Assembly (NCBI GenBank): GCA_002270565.1
Contig: NQMI01000013.1
Location: 483,102 to 547,101, forward strand
Origin: Stenocarpella maydis
Lineage: Eukaryota; Ascomycota; Sordariomycetes; Diaporthales; Diaporthaceae
Length of the DNA: 64,000 nt
Reading direction: 5' to 3'
Below the pieces are notes generated by a model that made no database searches, was not told the DNA's origin, and saw only the letters and a program-made list of their open reading frames with translations. Position numbers and translations under genes: made by a program. Shown here in pieces: positions 20,371 to 33,950 of the stretch (the stretch's first letter is position 1; every line of letters begins with the position of its first letter).

Positions 20371-23300
20371 GACGGCTGGAAGGGGGCGAGCCGGAGGAGA
20401 GCAGGAGCAGGAGCAGGAGTAGCAGCAGGTAGAAGCACGGTGGCGGGAAGGTCAGCGGGAGTTGTGTTGTCTGGCTGTGGTGGTGTGGAACATACGGGCA
20501 GGCTCGGAGGCGTGCAGGACGGGCGAAGAGAGGGATCGTTGCATGGAGAACATGTCGCGCCCATGGGACGGGTGCCCTGGACCAACCCCAGCATAAGAGG
20601 GCTGACAGTGACAGGACCAGACTGAAAGCTGTGCTGTGCTGTGCTGTGCTGGGCTGGGCTGGAGGCTGGACCCGGGGTGGGCGGCTGAGGGCGGACGGGG
20701 GACTGCAGACGGGAGCACAGCAGGAGACGTGCGAGTCCAAGATTGGACGGCTTGACGGAGGGATCGAGGAGGCGTGTGGAGGCGTGGGAGGCGCGTAGTA
20801 GTAGCAGTAGTCGTAGTAATAGTCGTAGTAGTAGTAGAAAAGGTTAGGCCTTGCTTATGGTGGGTTTTCTGTACTTTCGATGTGGGCGCAGGTTGTCTGA
20901 AGTGATGGCGGTGGCGGTGGTGGCGGTGGTGATTGTTGTTCTCGTCGTAAGTTTCATGGGCGGCGTGCGGAAGAGCAAAGGTGATGACGGCAGGGCGATG
21001 CCGAGAGGAGAGGTGGAGAGCGAGGTCTGCCGGTGGATATGGTGGTTTTGTGCTGCTACCGTTGCCGCTGCAGGAGGACAGCTGCAGAGGGTGGTGGGTG
21101 TGGGTGGTGGTGTTGGCGGTGGCAAGTAATGATCAGCGACACCTTGGTGGTGGGTGTACGGAGTGGTCGCGACAGACTGGACGACCACCAAAGGACGAGA
21201 CGCGCACAAGTCAGACTGGGAGGGTTCGAACGGTGTTGGAGTTGAGGCTGAGTGAGGGTTGTTTGATTTATTACCGACTCGTAATAATAACGACGACAGC
21301 GGCAGCGGACTGCAGCAAGTAGGCGACCCGCAGGTACAAATACAAAAAGTATGGGTGGGAGTCGGTGTGAGAAGAGACGACGAGGGAGACACGGTTAAAT
21401 CGCGTGGTTGGCAACTGCCACAGCATTATGGATACATGGAGGAGGCAGGTCGGAATGTACTGTCGTACTGTAGTATGTTACTGTAGCATGTTTCCACAGG
21501 CGGTATACTACGTATAAGCAGGCACAGGTACCCGAGTACCTTGCCCTGACAGGCCAGGTACAGTACGGGGTATGTACGTATACCACCGTGACCCAGGTAA
21601 AGACCCACAGGCAGTGAACTGCACAGTTGTTATTACCACCTAGGTATTATTGGTGTTACTAGTGCAACAGGCCAGCTGCGACCGCCACTGTCTGCGATGG
21701 GGGAGGGCAAGGAGGACAAGCGAACAAGACGAAGATGAAGCTCAAGTGGTAAGGGTAAGGGTACCTGGGACAGCCTGCAGGAGGGATGGGAAGCAAGAAG
21801 CTGGGCTAGCCGGGAAAGCGCACGAGGGACAGGGTTTGGGACTCGGGAAGGAGCAAGAACGTTGGGGGGGCCTGGTCTGTTCTTAGCTATCGCCTTGCTA
21901 GTCTGCTGGTAACGAGGGCGAGGGCGAGGGCTGGGGCAGGATGGGAGGCAGGAGGTAGGAGGCAAGGCAAGGCAAGGGAAAAGAAGGAGGTAGGGAGTGG
22001 CAGCCAGCAGAGATACACCTCACCCACACCCACACATGCGCACTCAGGCTCTTTCATACACACCCACATGGCTAGTACGGGGGAGGGAGTACACACTCTG
22101 ACACTTTGACACTCGATCACTTGGAGGGCGTTAATAAATCGTGCTGCGTTGTAAACGTGGGGTAGCAGCGAGCAGGGATGAGAGGTCCAGGGTGGTTGGT
22201 CGGGTCCTTCCTGCTTCCCGCCTGGGTCCGACTCCCTCTGCCCCCAGTGTTTCCTTCTTTGTTTCTTTCCTTCCCTCCTTCCTTCTATTCAGTATCCACT
22301 CCAGACATCTGACTAGGTACGGTGGAGGTATGTACGTGTGTGGGCTGCGCGATTTGAGAAGGCTGGGAGAAAAGAAGGAATGAATGAAGGAGGGGCAGCC
22401 AGCAACAAACATGTAGACCATGTACATGTTGAATGTACCCTTTGACTGCTTTGTACCACATACCATGTACCTTGTACCGCGTCGTCTACACGCGTCCTCC
22501 GTAACTCCATACCGAAGGCCAGCCATGTTGGTAATGGAGACCTGGCCAGGTCGACGCTACCGTTGACCTTACCTCTTTTCCCTGGGGCTTGAAGCTTCCA
22601 AACCCCACATGTCTTCATCCTTCGGCACTCTTTGACGGTAAGCCCTCCCGCCGGCCCCTCCACGCCACGCATGCATGATTATTACCTCTTTGTTTGTTCG
22701 CTTCGTCTCCTGACCAGAATCTGTATAGTCAGTCTGATACGAAGTAGTTCCCAAATCCAGACAGTGCAGTCAACGTGCGATGATGCGTTGGCAAGCACCA
22801 GCGCACGCCAGGATCATCCTCACTCAGCAGGCAGCACATCAAATCCCGCTGACCGGGACCAGACATACACTACTATGCAGTCTACGGAGTACAGACTCTG
22901 TAGTATTCATCAGGAGACTACGCCTGTCCTGTCGCGACCCATCCTCTCGGTGAGGCAAATGCCTGCCAGGTCTGCTAGCCGGTCGTCTTGTCTGGTCAAA
23001 CCTTGCTCGGGCCCTCCTGCCGCTGCCGCTGCCGCTGTCGTCCAACCTGCCAGCCTGTCAGCCCTGCCGTCTTGATGCGATGGCCCGGACTCTGCCGCCC
23101 AAAAGTAAGCAGCATGAACGAGACAAGACCATGAGGCCAGACGGGCCAGGCAGGCCAGGGTATGAGCTACCAGCCAGTGGCAAATTGGCTTTGAGCTGCT
23201 CGGCGGCCTCCTCACCGGTCCTGTTGTTCGGACCTACACTGCTACGCTACGGTGACAGGCAAAAGGGCCGACCAGAGGGGCAGACGGTGGGCGAAAGGCA

Positions 23301-26300
23301 ACGGGCCACGGGACCCCGTTGCAGGCCTAACTTTAACTCCCTCTCTTCTCAAACTCAATCTGCCCGACGACGACTCAGGGTTCTCCAGTGCGGGCTACCA
23401 GAGCACAGAGGCAATCCGTGTTCAGGGAGACCCCTTCTGTCAATCCCGACTGACAGCTCATCACGGCTGACACGCACTGCCGCACACGTCCACGCCGCCT
23501 CGCGCACAAGGTCCGTCTTGCAAAAGGCCCGCGCTATCGGTCTGCCAACAACGTCGGCACTGGAGACGGGACAGCGTAGTACTGATCTACCGAGTACAGT
23601 TCATGTTCTGGTCCTTCAATGTTCATCTTCATGTTCATATTCATGCAATCCTCCTCCCTGGGCTAGCGGTTCCTTCTCAACTCTCACCAAAGCCCGACAA
23701 GCTTCGTTCTGCTCCAGCCCTTCAGGACGTCCGGTCCGTGACTTGGCAGTGCAGTGCAGCGCAGTGCATTCATTCATTGCACTGCCCTCGTATTGGCCTG
23801 ATGGGCACTCTCCGCACTACTACTACCTGCTGCAGATTAACATCATCGTCATCATCGTCGGCATCCGGCTCGCCCAACAACAACACCAACGCCAGCATGA
23901 GCAAGCGCCAGCATAAACACCGGTATGAGAAGCAGCAGAAGATGGAATGAACCGTGCCGGAACCACTCACCCAGCACCTCTCCTACATACGACCGTCGGC
24001 AGCAGCAGCTAGCCCCCCCTCCTGTCTCCTGAATCCTGCCCCCTTCTTTTCCTTTACATACCAAGAAAGAAGAGGAGACGGGAGGAGTAGCAGGAGGAGC
24101 AGTAGGAGGTGTGGCGTGTCTGTCGCCAATTGGCCAGCCACAAAAAACCGCACGCATCCACATCCACGGCCGCCGTCAATCAAAATCCTCCCTCGAGACC
24201 TGGCCCGGGCCAAGACCGGGCGGCCATCCGACTCGGATGCATGTGCCAACTCATCCTCCATGGCAACACCCGGCCACCAATCCTTGTTAATACCGTTCAA
24301 CGTTGCATACGGCAGTGCCACTACCGTTAACGTCGTTATCGCACGCGATCCACTTTGCTCGCGGCTCGCATGCTCACGAGACAGGAGTCACTTTTTCCGA
24401 CTGCCTTCTCTGACCCCACTTGAACGAGCGCGCCCGCGGTTATGGAGACGATGCACCAGACGTTCCACGGTCCAAAAGGCCATGGCGCGTGGCATATCGC
24501 ACGATGTGTCGCTGTCACCCAGCCACCCGGCATCCACCCCTGCCCTGCCGCCTCTCTCGCTCTCTCCCCTTTCCCACCAGATCCCCAAGTGGAGCCCACA
24601 GCGCCGCATGATCACCTTAACGTCTCCATCCGCCCTGAATTCAGGGCAGAAGAAGCCGTTGTCGAACACTGGTACCGAGCTTATTGGAAGGCCAGGCGCC
24701 ACCGGGCCCGAGTGGGCACGCCGCAGAGCCCAAAGTCGGTCCTATCTGCGCTGTCTTGCTGTCTTGCTGTCCAGGCCGGTGCCGTACTGTACCAAGATAC
24801 TACGGCACTTCCAGACACCCAGACAGCGCGCGCATGCTGGGGGCGTGGCAGAACCCACGTCCGACCGGCCGGGAAAAGAGGGCCAGCGCAGCAGCTCCTT
24901 GTCCTCGTGGTCCAATGTCTCTCGTCTCCTCTTATGCGCATGCGCTGACGGCTAGCGATGTGCAGCCGCTCGCATGTGTCTGCCAGTCTGCAAGTCTGCA
25001 TGTGTCATATACTATTAGCCAGACAGGCCCAGAGCAGAGCAAAGAAGCAAGTCACGTTCAACTCCCACCCTCCATTACCAAAATCCACACGATCCATCCT
25101 CACCAAGCCTCGTACAATTGCGCCTCGCCTGCACGTCAGACGCCCGCGAGCACTGCCCGCCTGGGGATTGGCAGAACAGGCATCTTCTGCCCTACGGCCG
25201 GATGATCACTTCCATCCACGACCAACCGTCCAGACCGTCCCGCTGGAATCGCCCAAATCCGCCCTTTGATTCGCTGCTTGTCACTGCACTGGATCGAACA
25301 TCTTAGCCGCGCCCGGTGAGAGAAATATCTCGGGCCCTCCGGCCCCTCTTGGGTAGGTACTCGCATGGGCTGGGCTAGGTAGGCTACCCGGCTCCACGTT
25401 CTCTTCCTTTACCTCCCTCCCTGTCATCGACGTCACTCTAAGCTCCATCCAGTGGTGCGGCGCGAGAAAAAAAAGGCGTCTTCAACAACTTTCCTTGATT
25501 GCCATCTCCCATGTCTCGTCACAGCGAGACCGGACCACCAACCCCTCAACCGGCCAGGTCACAGACTGCCTGCATGCATGCATCCTCCGCGCTCGCGCGC
25601 GCCCTCGGCCACCGAATAGACGGCGAGGGCCAAGCCACACGCTCGGTGCGCGTGTCTCAGCGCGATGCAATGCAATGCGGTTGATGTATAGGCGCGACAC
25701 CTATCAGCACCCGGCACCTTCGCATTATCATAACGACATTAATTTGCATCTTGCTTGACCTCTCAGCTCTTGACACGACCATTTTTCATACCACTAATCG
25801 TTGTCATGCGCATCGAATAATGCATATGGCCGTGGTCTCACATGCAGGTAAGGTTTTGAGAACCGTATACGTGGACTCGTGCAGGCTTCGGTATTTGTCG
25901 TCGTATCGCGATTTTGGTAAACTCGCCGAGTTACACCACCAAACCGAAATACAAGGCGTATCTCTCTGGTTGGTTCCTTGTTTGCCACGGTTCAATCTTG
26001 AGATGCGTCTTTGGAGATAACCACCTGGGCATGTGCAAGATCCGAGAGCAGCCAGCCAGCCAGTCCCATGCTAACATCTCTTTCCCCTCTCTCGTTTCTT
26101 CGGTGCGTGTCTCTCACTCACTCTTTGCTCTCTTTTTTGTCCCCTGGTCCTTGAGTTTGATTTAACTCGAGAAGACCTAGCAGAGGACCGACCATGAGTA
26201 GTTAGTCCTCCGCCTAGTTGTCCGTCTCGGTGGGATGTACAGCCATGCGGGCCCGGTCTTGCATTGAAGTGTGCTGAATATACTAGTACGAGGGGTTATC

Positions 26301-28257
26301 CAAGCGGCGTCTCCTTGCTCAGTCTCCCTCTGACTGTCGGCCGCAGGGGTACTGCTATCATTATCCTACTGGCTATGTCAGCTCCGAAACATGAGTCGCT
26401 CTTATGAGGCGAGTCATCAAAAATTGTTCAACTACCGTGAGTCGTTATAATACCGTGAATCTTTCTATAACTACTATAAGTTAGTCTAGAAGGCAATTAG
26501 CGTCTGAGGTTGGTCCTACGCTGCAGCCTGAACGGCCTCTGTAATACCTACCGTGAGTCCACGTAGCCCTACCTACGTACATCCTCAAGCGCCGTGACAA
26601 ACCGTGGGCATAGCTGGTTTCCATTTTAATCCGGTCACGATTCCGTTTTTTAAAAAGAAAAGAAAAGAAAAGAGATGCGGCGATCCCTTGATGCAGTCGT
26701 AAATGACCATGGCCGTCTCAGACGATTCATTGCCTGTTGTCTCTTGTCTGTGAATCAGACAGGGCATCAACTATAGTTGATCGACACACAAACACTTGAG
26801 TCCATGGACCAAGATGTGATTTTCTCCAATACGCGGCATTCTTTTTTTACCGCTCAACTCCGTCAAGGCGACCCCGGTGTTTAGAACGCCGGAGGGGATT
26901 ACTTACGCGATGCTGTCGCGCGGCTGTCTGGCTGGGGGTCGCGGAAATCAATATCCCGCGAAAAGGGGGGGGGGCTCGCTCGCGATGCGCATCGCGCCGC
27001 CTGCGGGAAACAACCTGCAAGCAAGCAGAGTATGGGGGCGAGCATGGCTTGTAAGTTTAGCTCATCGGACGTGGTGTGTCCGCCCGGGCTTGTGGATGTG
27101 GGTGCGGTGCGGTGCGGTGCGGTGCGCAGGCACGCACGGCCTTCCGTCCGGTGAGGTCTCAGCAGCTTGCCCTTTTGGGCGTGCGTCCACGAGGAGGCCT
27201 GAGCCCGGTCCCATCATCGATCCCCGCGCGCTGTCTATCTGTTGGAGACGGAGGGAGTGAACCCTGCCGGTCCCGTGGCATCGAGCCGGAGTGGAATGTT
27301 ATGCTGTATCCATGTTACCAATCACAGAGGATATAGTGCTCGGTCCTCCGCGTTGCAGGACTTAGCAGACTCTGGTTCTCGGGATAACTACATATTGTAA
27401 CACTTGTTATCATGTGGTCCACCGCGGCGTCTCACCGCGCCTTATACCTAGACACGTACTCATCTTATGTTAGATAAGGAGCACAAAACTGGATGCATTA
27501 TATCAATTTTAATATTCCCAACTGAGAATATGCCGCAGTGTTTATGGTCCGAAAGTAGGCAAAGCTAATAAGGTACCATGTTGAGCACGGTATACGCAGA
27601 ATAGGTCAGTACAAACAACTTAATATCTATTACTATCCAGCTTTAATAACTTAATTTTTACTTCTTTAGAGAAGATTGCCTCTTAATTTCAATATACTGG
27701 GTCTTTTGCTTGAGGGTGCACTCTGGCTGAAAAAGAATCACTTTCTTTTCCTTGCTACTAGGTTTGACTCTGATGTTAATTCTTAGCATTCGATCTAAAG
27801 GCCTTGGAGTTGAGGGCCTTGAAGTTAGACAAGATATTGAAGGAGGATGGAAGGCTTTCTCTCCCTCTCCCAGGTTCCTAGGTACACATCCCCACCGGGG
27901 GGGGGAGGGCGGGCAACCCAAACGACCAAGTTTTGCTTCGTGATCACTTTTTGTCCGAGATCCCTTCCTTTGGAAGATCCTTGATGCCTGATTGATAGCG
28001 TAGAATGAATAAGGTACAGATATTCTGAGGTGTTTAAACGTTGTCTTTGAAGGAGAGGTATCCTAATAGTGAATTCAAGGCTCTAGACCCTATGAAGTCT
28101 GCAGCCTGTCAGATCACAGTATGTATAGTACACATCGATGCGGTATCCACCTCACCCTACCTTACATCCAGCCGGCCAGAGCAGTGGGCCGGTCAGCTGG
28201 AGCTCTCACGCCGGTTAGTACGTTGGTAGCTGAGGTCCCTTGGCGGCTACACACAAA
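20371..28257. other. Gene-poor low-complexity region, about 7.9 kb
   Basis: No reading frame here looks like a protein family. The long frames at 23080-23916 and 23954-24955 have biased, non-domain-like composition. Repeats include GGAGCA units near 20398-20424, TGCTG units near 20637-20660, GTA units near 20800-20837, TTCC runs near 22260-22290 and GGTGC units near 27098-27127. The part nearest 20370 is probably the promoter and long leader of the Sel1-like gene. From about 26.4 kb the DNA becomes AT-richer. Confidence 0.5.
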
Positions 28258-28310
28258 ATGGAAATCGGCACAACGATAATCCTCTTTGGCCCTTTACTTC
28301 AGCCCCTCGC

Positions 28311-30522
28311 ATGCCTCGGACCGGCCAGGCTGCAAATTTGCAAGCAAACGAGGCCAGCTACTTTTGGTACAGCGACGCCATGGCAAGCACTGCCGATATT
28401 GACCAAATAATCACATTATTTGACAAAAACCTGACAGCTCTCAACACCGTCTTGGCACCCCAGTGGGTCTCCGCACCTTTGCTGAGGGGAACGTCGTCCA
28501 TCCTCTGGTCATCTCTTATTCTGACTTGCGAGCGAGAGTATCAAAATTACGCTAAGTGCGCGCACATAACATGTAATACCCTCTTAAGTCTCCTTAAATC
28601 CAGCTAATTCTACCCACCACACCTCCATAATAGCTTTAAATAAAATAAGCCTTATACCAAAATAAAGAGGAAAGAAAGCTCTTTATTTTGATATAAGCTG
28701 TATTTAATTTGAAGCTATTATGGAGGTGTGGTGGGTGGAATTAGCTGGATTTGAGGAGACTTGGAAATCCAGATGTGTGTTATGTGCGCGCACTTAGCGT
28801 GGTTTTGATACTCTCGCTTGCAGGTCAGAATACCACCCTAATAGCCTGCATCTACACGGCGCTGCACCTCAACGTCCCCAAGGACACCAGTACCTGGGCT
28901 CTGCTAAAGCTCAAGGGGCTCTGGGTCACCATCGCGCTGCTGGCCCCGGAGGTTGTGGTTTACATGGCCATAAGCCAGCTGTTCTCTGCCTGTGAGCTGA
29001 AAAGGGGCCTCCATGAACTGTGCGGGGAGGACTGCGGCGTCGACCTCGAGTACTGCTTCTTCGTGGTTATGGGGGTATAGAGCTGAAGAACATGCACCCG
29101 GATTCGTGGTCATCGAGGGCCCAGCGCCCCTTTCTGTCTGTCTCCCCAGAGATGATGCTGTGGTCGGCCAAGCTTGACCGCCGTATGGCTGTCGAGGGCC
29201 AAAGAATTCAGGACAAGAGCAAGGCCGAGTTGCTGCAAAAGTGTCTTGTCCTGTTTCAGGCTACATGGATGGTTGTGCAGTGCATTAATCGGCGGGTTCT
29301 GGGCTTACCATTGACTATACTTGAGGTTCACACTATGGTGCATGTCCTGTGCGCTGCTGTTATGTATGCGTTCTGGCTCAAGGTATGTGGCCTCGTCTAA
29401 TATGTGTTTCTTTATCTTGAACATACAGGGAGCGAACCTCCGAAGACTGACCCAAACCGGCCAAGTCAAACCAACCATTTCTGGCAGAAAGGGTGACGAT
29501 TGAGTCGACGTGATAAAACAACAGAAACCCAAGGACGTGCGAGAGCCCGAACGATTCTATCATGATGGCATGGAAGAAATTGCAGCCGTATTTTCAGAAC
29601 GAACTTTCAGGACACTTGGACGTCACGAAAATCTCTACGTCATCCCCAAGAGAGTCGGGCGCCGAGATGAGGTTTCACCTGGGATAAAACTGCCCGTCAA
29701 GAGCGAACTGGACAACACACGCCGCGGTGGAAATGAATCCTGGACGAACAAAGAAGAAGGGCCACCGGCATTCCCGTCGACCCCCTGCCGACCTCCGCGT
29801 CCCTATTATCGTTCCGCTGGAATTCATCAAGTTTCAACCCGATAGGCTACCTGGAAGCAGGTGAAGCTCTCCCATGCGGCCTTGCAAACAACGGCCGTAG
29901 ATGGCGCCTCACCCCTGACTTATTGGAATACTGGAACCGTGTACTAGAAGGTCTTGATTTGACAGTCAAACGCCCGCCGAGGTCTGAGGCCGATTGGTTG
30001 TATTCAGCCCTCGAGGCAGAGGTGCCAGAATCTTCACTCGATGACTCCAACCTCCGTTTCCCATTCACAGATCTACTGTTATTGGATCACTTCCCTGCGA
30101 ATCGTGAAATCCACCGCCGCCAGTTTTACATCGCCATAATGCTCCCCGCCATCTACGGCGGCATTCACCTGGCGGTAACGAGCTTCGAGATCCCCTCAGC
30201 CATGGAATCGCGGCTGTGGCTGTACTCGGGGTTATACATTGCACTTGGGCTCCCGGTATGGGAGATCGTTGCGTGGCTGATGGTCCTGTATGAGTCGACG
30301 GGAGTCACAGACACTTTTCTCAGCTGTCTGTGTTGCACACGTACGGAGGGGTGGCACAGATCGATCTGGAAATCTATACGGAGTGTCGCTGGGCGAGTAT
30401 TCCTGCTTTTGTACACGTTAGCACGGCTCTATATCATCGTGGAGTCCTTCATGAGTCTGCGGCACGTGCCGATCGGTGTGTACCTGACGCCGAGCTGGCT
30501 CCAGATGATACCGCATGTCTGA
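28311..30522 (+). pseudogene. Interrupted fungal multi-pass membrane protein gene
   Basis: Segments in order encode one family of fungal integral membrane proteins. They are RGTSSILWSSL (to 28516), then TTLIACIYTALHLNVP from 28833, GGIELKN and DKSKAELLQKCL from about 29076, KPKDVREPERF from 29525 after a 142 nt GT-AG intron (29383-29524), and a C-terminal part from about 29851. That last part has four hydrophobic helices and ends LYIIVESFMSLRHVP...LTPSWLQMIPHV at 30522. Two lesions are visible. A 312 bp MITE (28519-28830) sits inside the codon after WSSL, and a run of five G at 29071-29075 shifts the frame where six G would keep MGGI open. The start is uncertain: ATG 28258 gives a signal-like peptide in another frame. 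Function of the family is unknown. It may still be partly expressed. Confidence 0.7.
28519..28830. mobile_element. 312 bp palindromic MITE with TA target duplication
   Basis: The element begins TTCTGACTTGC and ends GCAGGTCAGAA, flanked by TA at 28517-28518 and 28831-28832. The two halves are near-perfect inverted repeats of roughly 130-150 bp, so the whole can fold into one long hairpin. It encodes nothing. Removing it with one TA restores the reading frame of the host gene exactly (WSSL followed by TTLIAC). TA duplication fits a Tc1/mariner-type non-autonomous element. A related terminus lies at 7940-7993. Confidence 0.88.
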
Positions 30523-33348
30523 GTCGGGCGTACTTGAATTGGATATGATCAACATCGACACCGCGAAGCCGGCCGTTCGCGTACAGACCATGGCGGCTGC
30601 GAGCTCAGACTGCCAATGACCTGTATGCCCACTTCATACCATGCCGCTCGCCAGCAAGTTGACCTATGTACCCTGTAGGCCGGTACCAGAGGCCTGAGCA
30701 TGCCTGACATCCGAATACAAGCTCTCTCTGTCATCGCCTCGTGCAACGTACCCGCCGCCGGGGCCAGCTTGTGAACAGCGTGTGAGCCGCCTCAAGAATT
30801 GCACCTAGGTAGCTGACATCAAGCACTCATTCTGCAGGTGGGGGAGCAAAGGACGTCCTTGGGGCCCAGTGAGGCATCACTGACATGCCGGTATCCTAGC
30901 TGTCGTCAGCTGCCAGAAGTCTGCAGGCTAGGTGAGCAGGCTGGTCAGCTGGGAATGTTTTGGATGGGCAGAAGCCACATGTGCTTGTTGGCCGTGTTTA
31001 GTAGTCCATGCAATACATCAAGTCGTCTTCGAGGCCCTGAGGAACGATATAGAGCAGCCATAAGTCCACCTAGGATTTAGTATCAAGTTTGATATATTTT
31101 ACTTCGCAATTCAATAACATGACGCAATAGATAAATGTGGCTGGGAGAGATCAGTTATATTCACAACCTTGAGAGCGTAGATTTCGCTACCGATACGGAC
31201 TTTCCAAACTGTAGAATCATGTTGTCATAGCTACCGATTAATGTGGATGGAGCAAATTTTGTCGAAATTCTCCCGTTGTCGTTTGCGGGGGATGAAGCCC
31301 TTGAACCTGAAGCTCCTTCTAAGTTGGGCTGGTTGGGCCGGGGTTGACGGCGGTGCTGGGCATGAATTGGCAGGACAGCAGATTATCCGTCATGTATTGA
31401 GGACCTTGCTGCATGAGCACTCCCGTGATTCCTTCTCTTATCCATCACTGTTGTGCTGTGCACTACTGCGACCCGACATGACTGCACAGATAGCTCAACA
31501 TGTAGAGTCTACCACCCGCAGCCAATATATAGCATCTATAGCCAATCTACATATGTCCGCACTTAGCAATCAGTCTGTCACGCATGCACGCTTACATCAC
31601 TTAAACACCTATACTAGTAGATATCACTTACGGACGGACCTTTATCACCCATAAAGCTGTCTCATCCACATACCCAGCCACCAGCCCACATACTTTACTT
31701 ACCTACGTACTATACATACCCAGGACACAATAATCCATAGCGAGGAGACAGAATATATATTTAATATTAATATCAGATGCATACATTAAGCGCATGGTTA
31801 CGCCCCTGTCCAAGTCCGGATAAGACGGGCAGGGCGTCACCCGAGCAGTCGTCTGGACCGTGGTCCTCGACGGCCTGGTTGGTCCGGCGGGCGATGATCT
31901 CCGAGTATGGGTGGGGGGGGGGGGGGGGTAATTGGTTGCCTGGCGAGCACGGGAGAAAACTAGAATCATGGTCTCCCCTAAGCATTAGCAGGTGTGTCGA
32001 GTACCTAAGCATTCGTCCCTGACCATGTCCCACCTCCCGAGGGCAGCAGCTGGGTCACAATCATTTTGCCCTTGGCGAGGGCAGGCACAGAGCAACCCCC
32101 TGAGATGCTGCTACTTAGGAAGAAAAACTGCGTGGCCGTATGAGTAGGACTACCACCGGGCCTCGGGTCTTTGAGAGGGTGCGGGAGGTTGGTTGGGGCA
32201 AAGGCCATGCGCATGCCCGAACCAAGCCGCAGAAGCGTTCCGCTGCTGTGCTTCGACTGGATGTGGCGGTGGCTGCACAGCGGCATTTGACAGTCCAGGT
32301 GGGACGGAAGTGAGTTCCGGGAGGGGAGCCCAACGCGGGGCTAATCATGGATCGAGAGGCGGAAGATTGCCTGGCGGGTGAGGATTGCTGCAGCCCAGCA
32401 CGTGTTTGGTTTCCTCATGAACCCACAACATGACCGGCCACCTGGCAGCCGGGGCGGGCCAGGGCGAGCGGGAGGCTCAGGGCCTGGGGCGACAAGCGAT
32501 ATCCCGGCGATATCAGGCGCACAACCGGATCTTGGCGAAGCCATCCTCTCTGATGGCGGGACGCATGGACTTTTATAAGAATTGTTCAAGTGCGGGGGGG
32601 ATATTGTCCCGTCGCATGTATCGCTAGCATAATAATACATGTGCCCTGCCATGAGAGGCAGATCAAGAGGGATCGGCAAGCCAGGAGAGGAGATATTGGA
32701 TTGTACCCCGAGTGGTTCGAGACGGGACCATCTGGAGCCGCTCCGTTGTCGGCTGTGCATCGAGTCCGATGGTGGGCTATTGTCGAGTTGGGGGTGCAGG
32801 GGGACACACACAGCGCGCGCGTGCGCTATTCGGGAGGAGTAGCTAATAGTCTGGTCGAATCTTGTCCCTGGACGATTGTGATAAACTCTGGAGCGGACTG
32901 ATGACCGCTTGACATGGTTTGACGTGCACAAAAAGAATAATGGATGGACTGTCTGTGAGGCTGACACGCTCCTCCCCGCCTCGAGTTCCCACGATCGACA
33001 TCAGCGAGCCGAGGTCGGGCGTGAGCGTCGATACACACGACCCCTTCTCTGGTCCACGCAACCATGGCAGTTACATACCTAGGTAGTAGATCCTGAGGGC
33101 AGATGGCGTGAGGGGCTAGTCTGTGATGGGACTAGGCTGTGAGCAGGCTAATCTTATCAATCAGATCAGTTGGGCGGTGGGGCAGCACCTGCCTCATGTC
33201 AGTCATTGCCTCCTTCTTGGTCCTGTCACCGATTCAGGAGCCGAGAATGGCCGTATGAAGAGTTTTCTGGCCCTGGATCCCCTGGATTGGCTCTTCAGTC
33301 CGGAACAGATAGGGATGCCACAGTCCCCGCCCGCCTTCTCTCATAATC

Positions 33349-33357
33349 TTATCAGAT
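33349..33357 (-). promoter_or_regulatory. SreA-type GATA site upstream of hapX
   Basis: The minus strand reads ATCTGATAA, an exact match to the ATCWGATAA consensus of fungal iron-responsive GATA repressors (SreA/SRE), about 600 bp before the hapX start. SreA repression of hapX under iron sufficiency is established in Aspergillus. Confidence 0.55.
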
Positions 33358-33742
33358 TGATCGCTCCCTCCTCCGCCGTCCCCTCTTCCACTCATCCGAA
33401 CCTGCCGCTGCATTCAATCTCGGCCATTGCTGTCTGTCGCGGATTGTTTGGCCCCCAACCCGCACAAAGAGATTCGGAGATACTTAGCACTCAGACCTGC
33501 AGTCCGGCCTCGCTGCTTCTTCCGAGGTTAGAACCTTCTCGTCGCAATCTGCTGCGCCGCACATCTTCTCCTCTGGCGATGCCATCAACGCACCGGCACA
33601 GCAGCACAGCTGATGACTGACCCTCGATGACCACCTGATCTGATCAGCTCAACAGGAGAAGCGTCGACCATCAATTGCATCGTCAATGGTCAATCCTGAC
33701 AATCCACTGTCGTCCGCAGTCTGCCCTGGCACAACAGGCCGT

Positions 33743-33878
33743 CCAATGAGACGGTAGCCCACCGGATCGGGATTGTTGTGGCCAATAGTCAATTCGACCT
33801 TGCCGACTGTTATTGCTAGTCCTGGCGAGCATTCCATCCAACACTCAGCGCCTGGCGATCCACCTCGCCATCCGATAA
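33743..33878 (+). promoter_or_regulatory. CCAAT boxes and a second GATA-like site before hapX
   Basis: CCAAT occurs at 33743-33747 and 33782-33786, and ATCCGATAA (one mismatch to ATCWGATAA) at 33870-33878, about 75 bp before the ATG. CCAAT is the binding core of the CBC complex with which HapX acts. Confidence 0.4.
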
Positions 33879-33950
33879 GCCACCGTCCCCAACAAGAAGA
33901 GAAAAGACAGGGGGGGACAGCAGCAGGGGGGACAAAGAGGGAAACGCAAA

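Larger units (their letters stand above)
30523..33950. other. Intergenic and hapX upstream region
   Basis: No supported gene in 3.4 kb. A poly-G run interrupted by one T lies near 31909-31928. The last 800 bases are the likely hapX promoter and leader, with GATA-type and CCAAT motifs noted separately. Confidence 0.5.

Noticed and set aside
23080..24955. Two long plus-strand reading frames (278 and 333 codons)
   Set aside because: Composition is biased by low-complexity DNA, no domain or splice logic is visible, and overlapping frames of similar length occur on both strands.
29720..29860. A further frameshift in the membrane-protein gene near 29.8 kb
   Set aside because: A GT-AG intron from about 29727 to 29848 would join the two frames in phase, so a lesion is not required.
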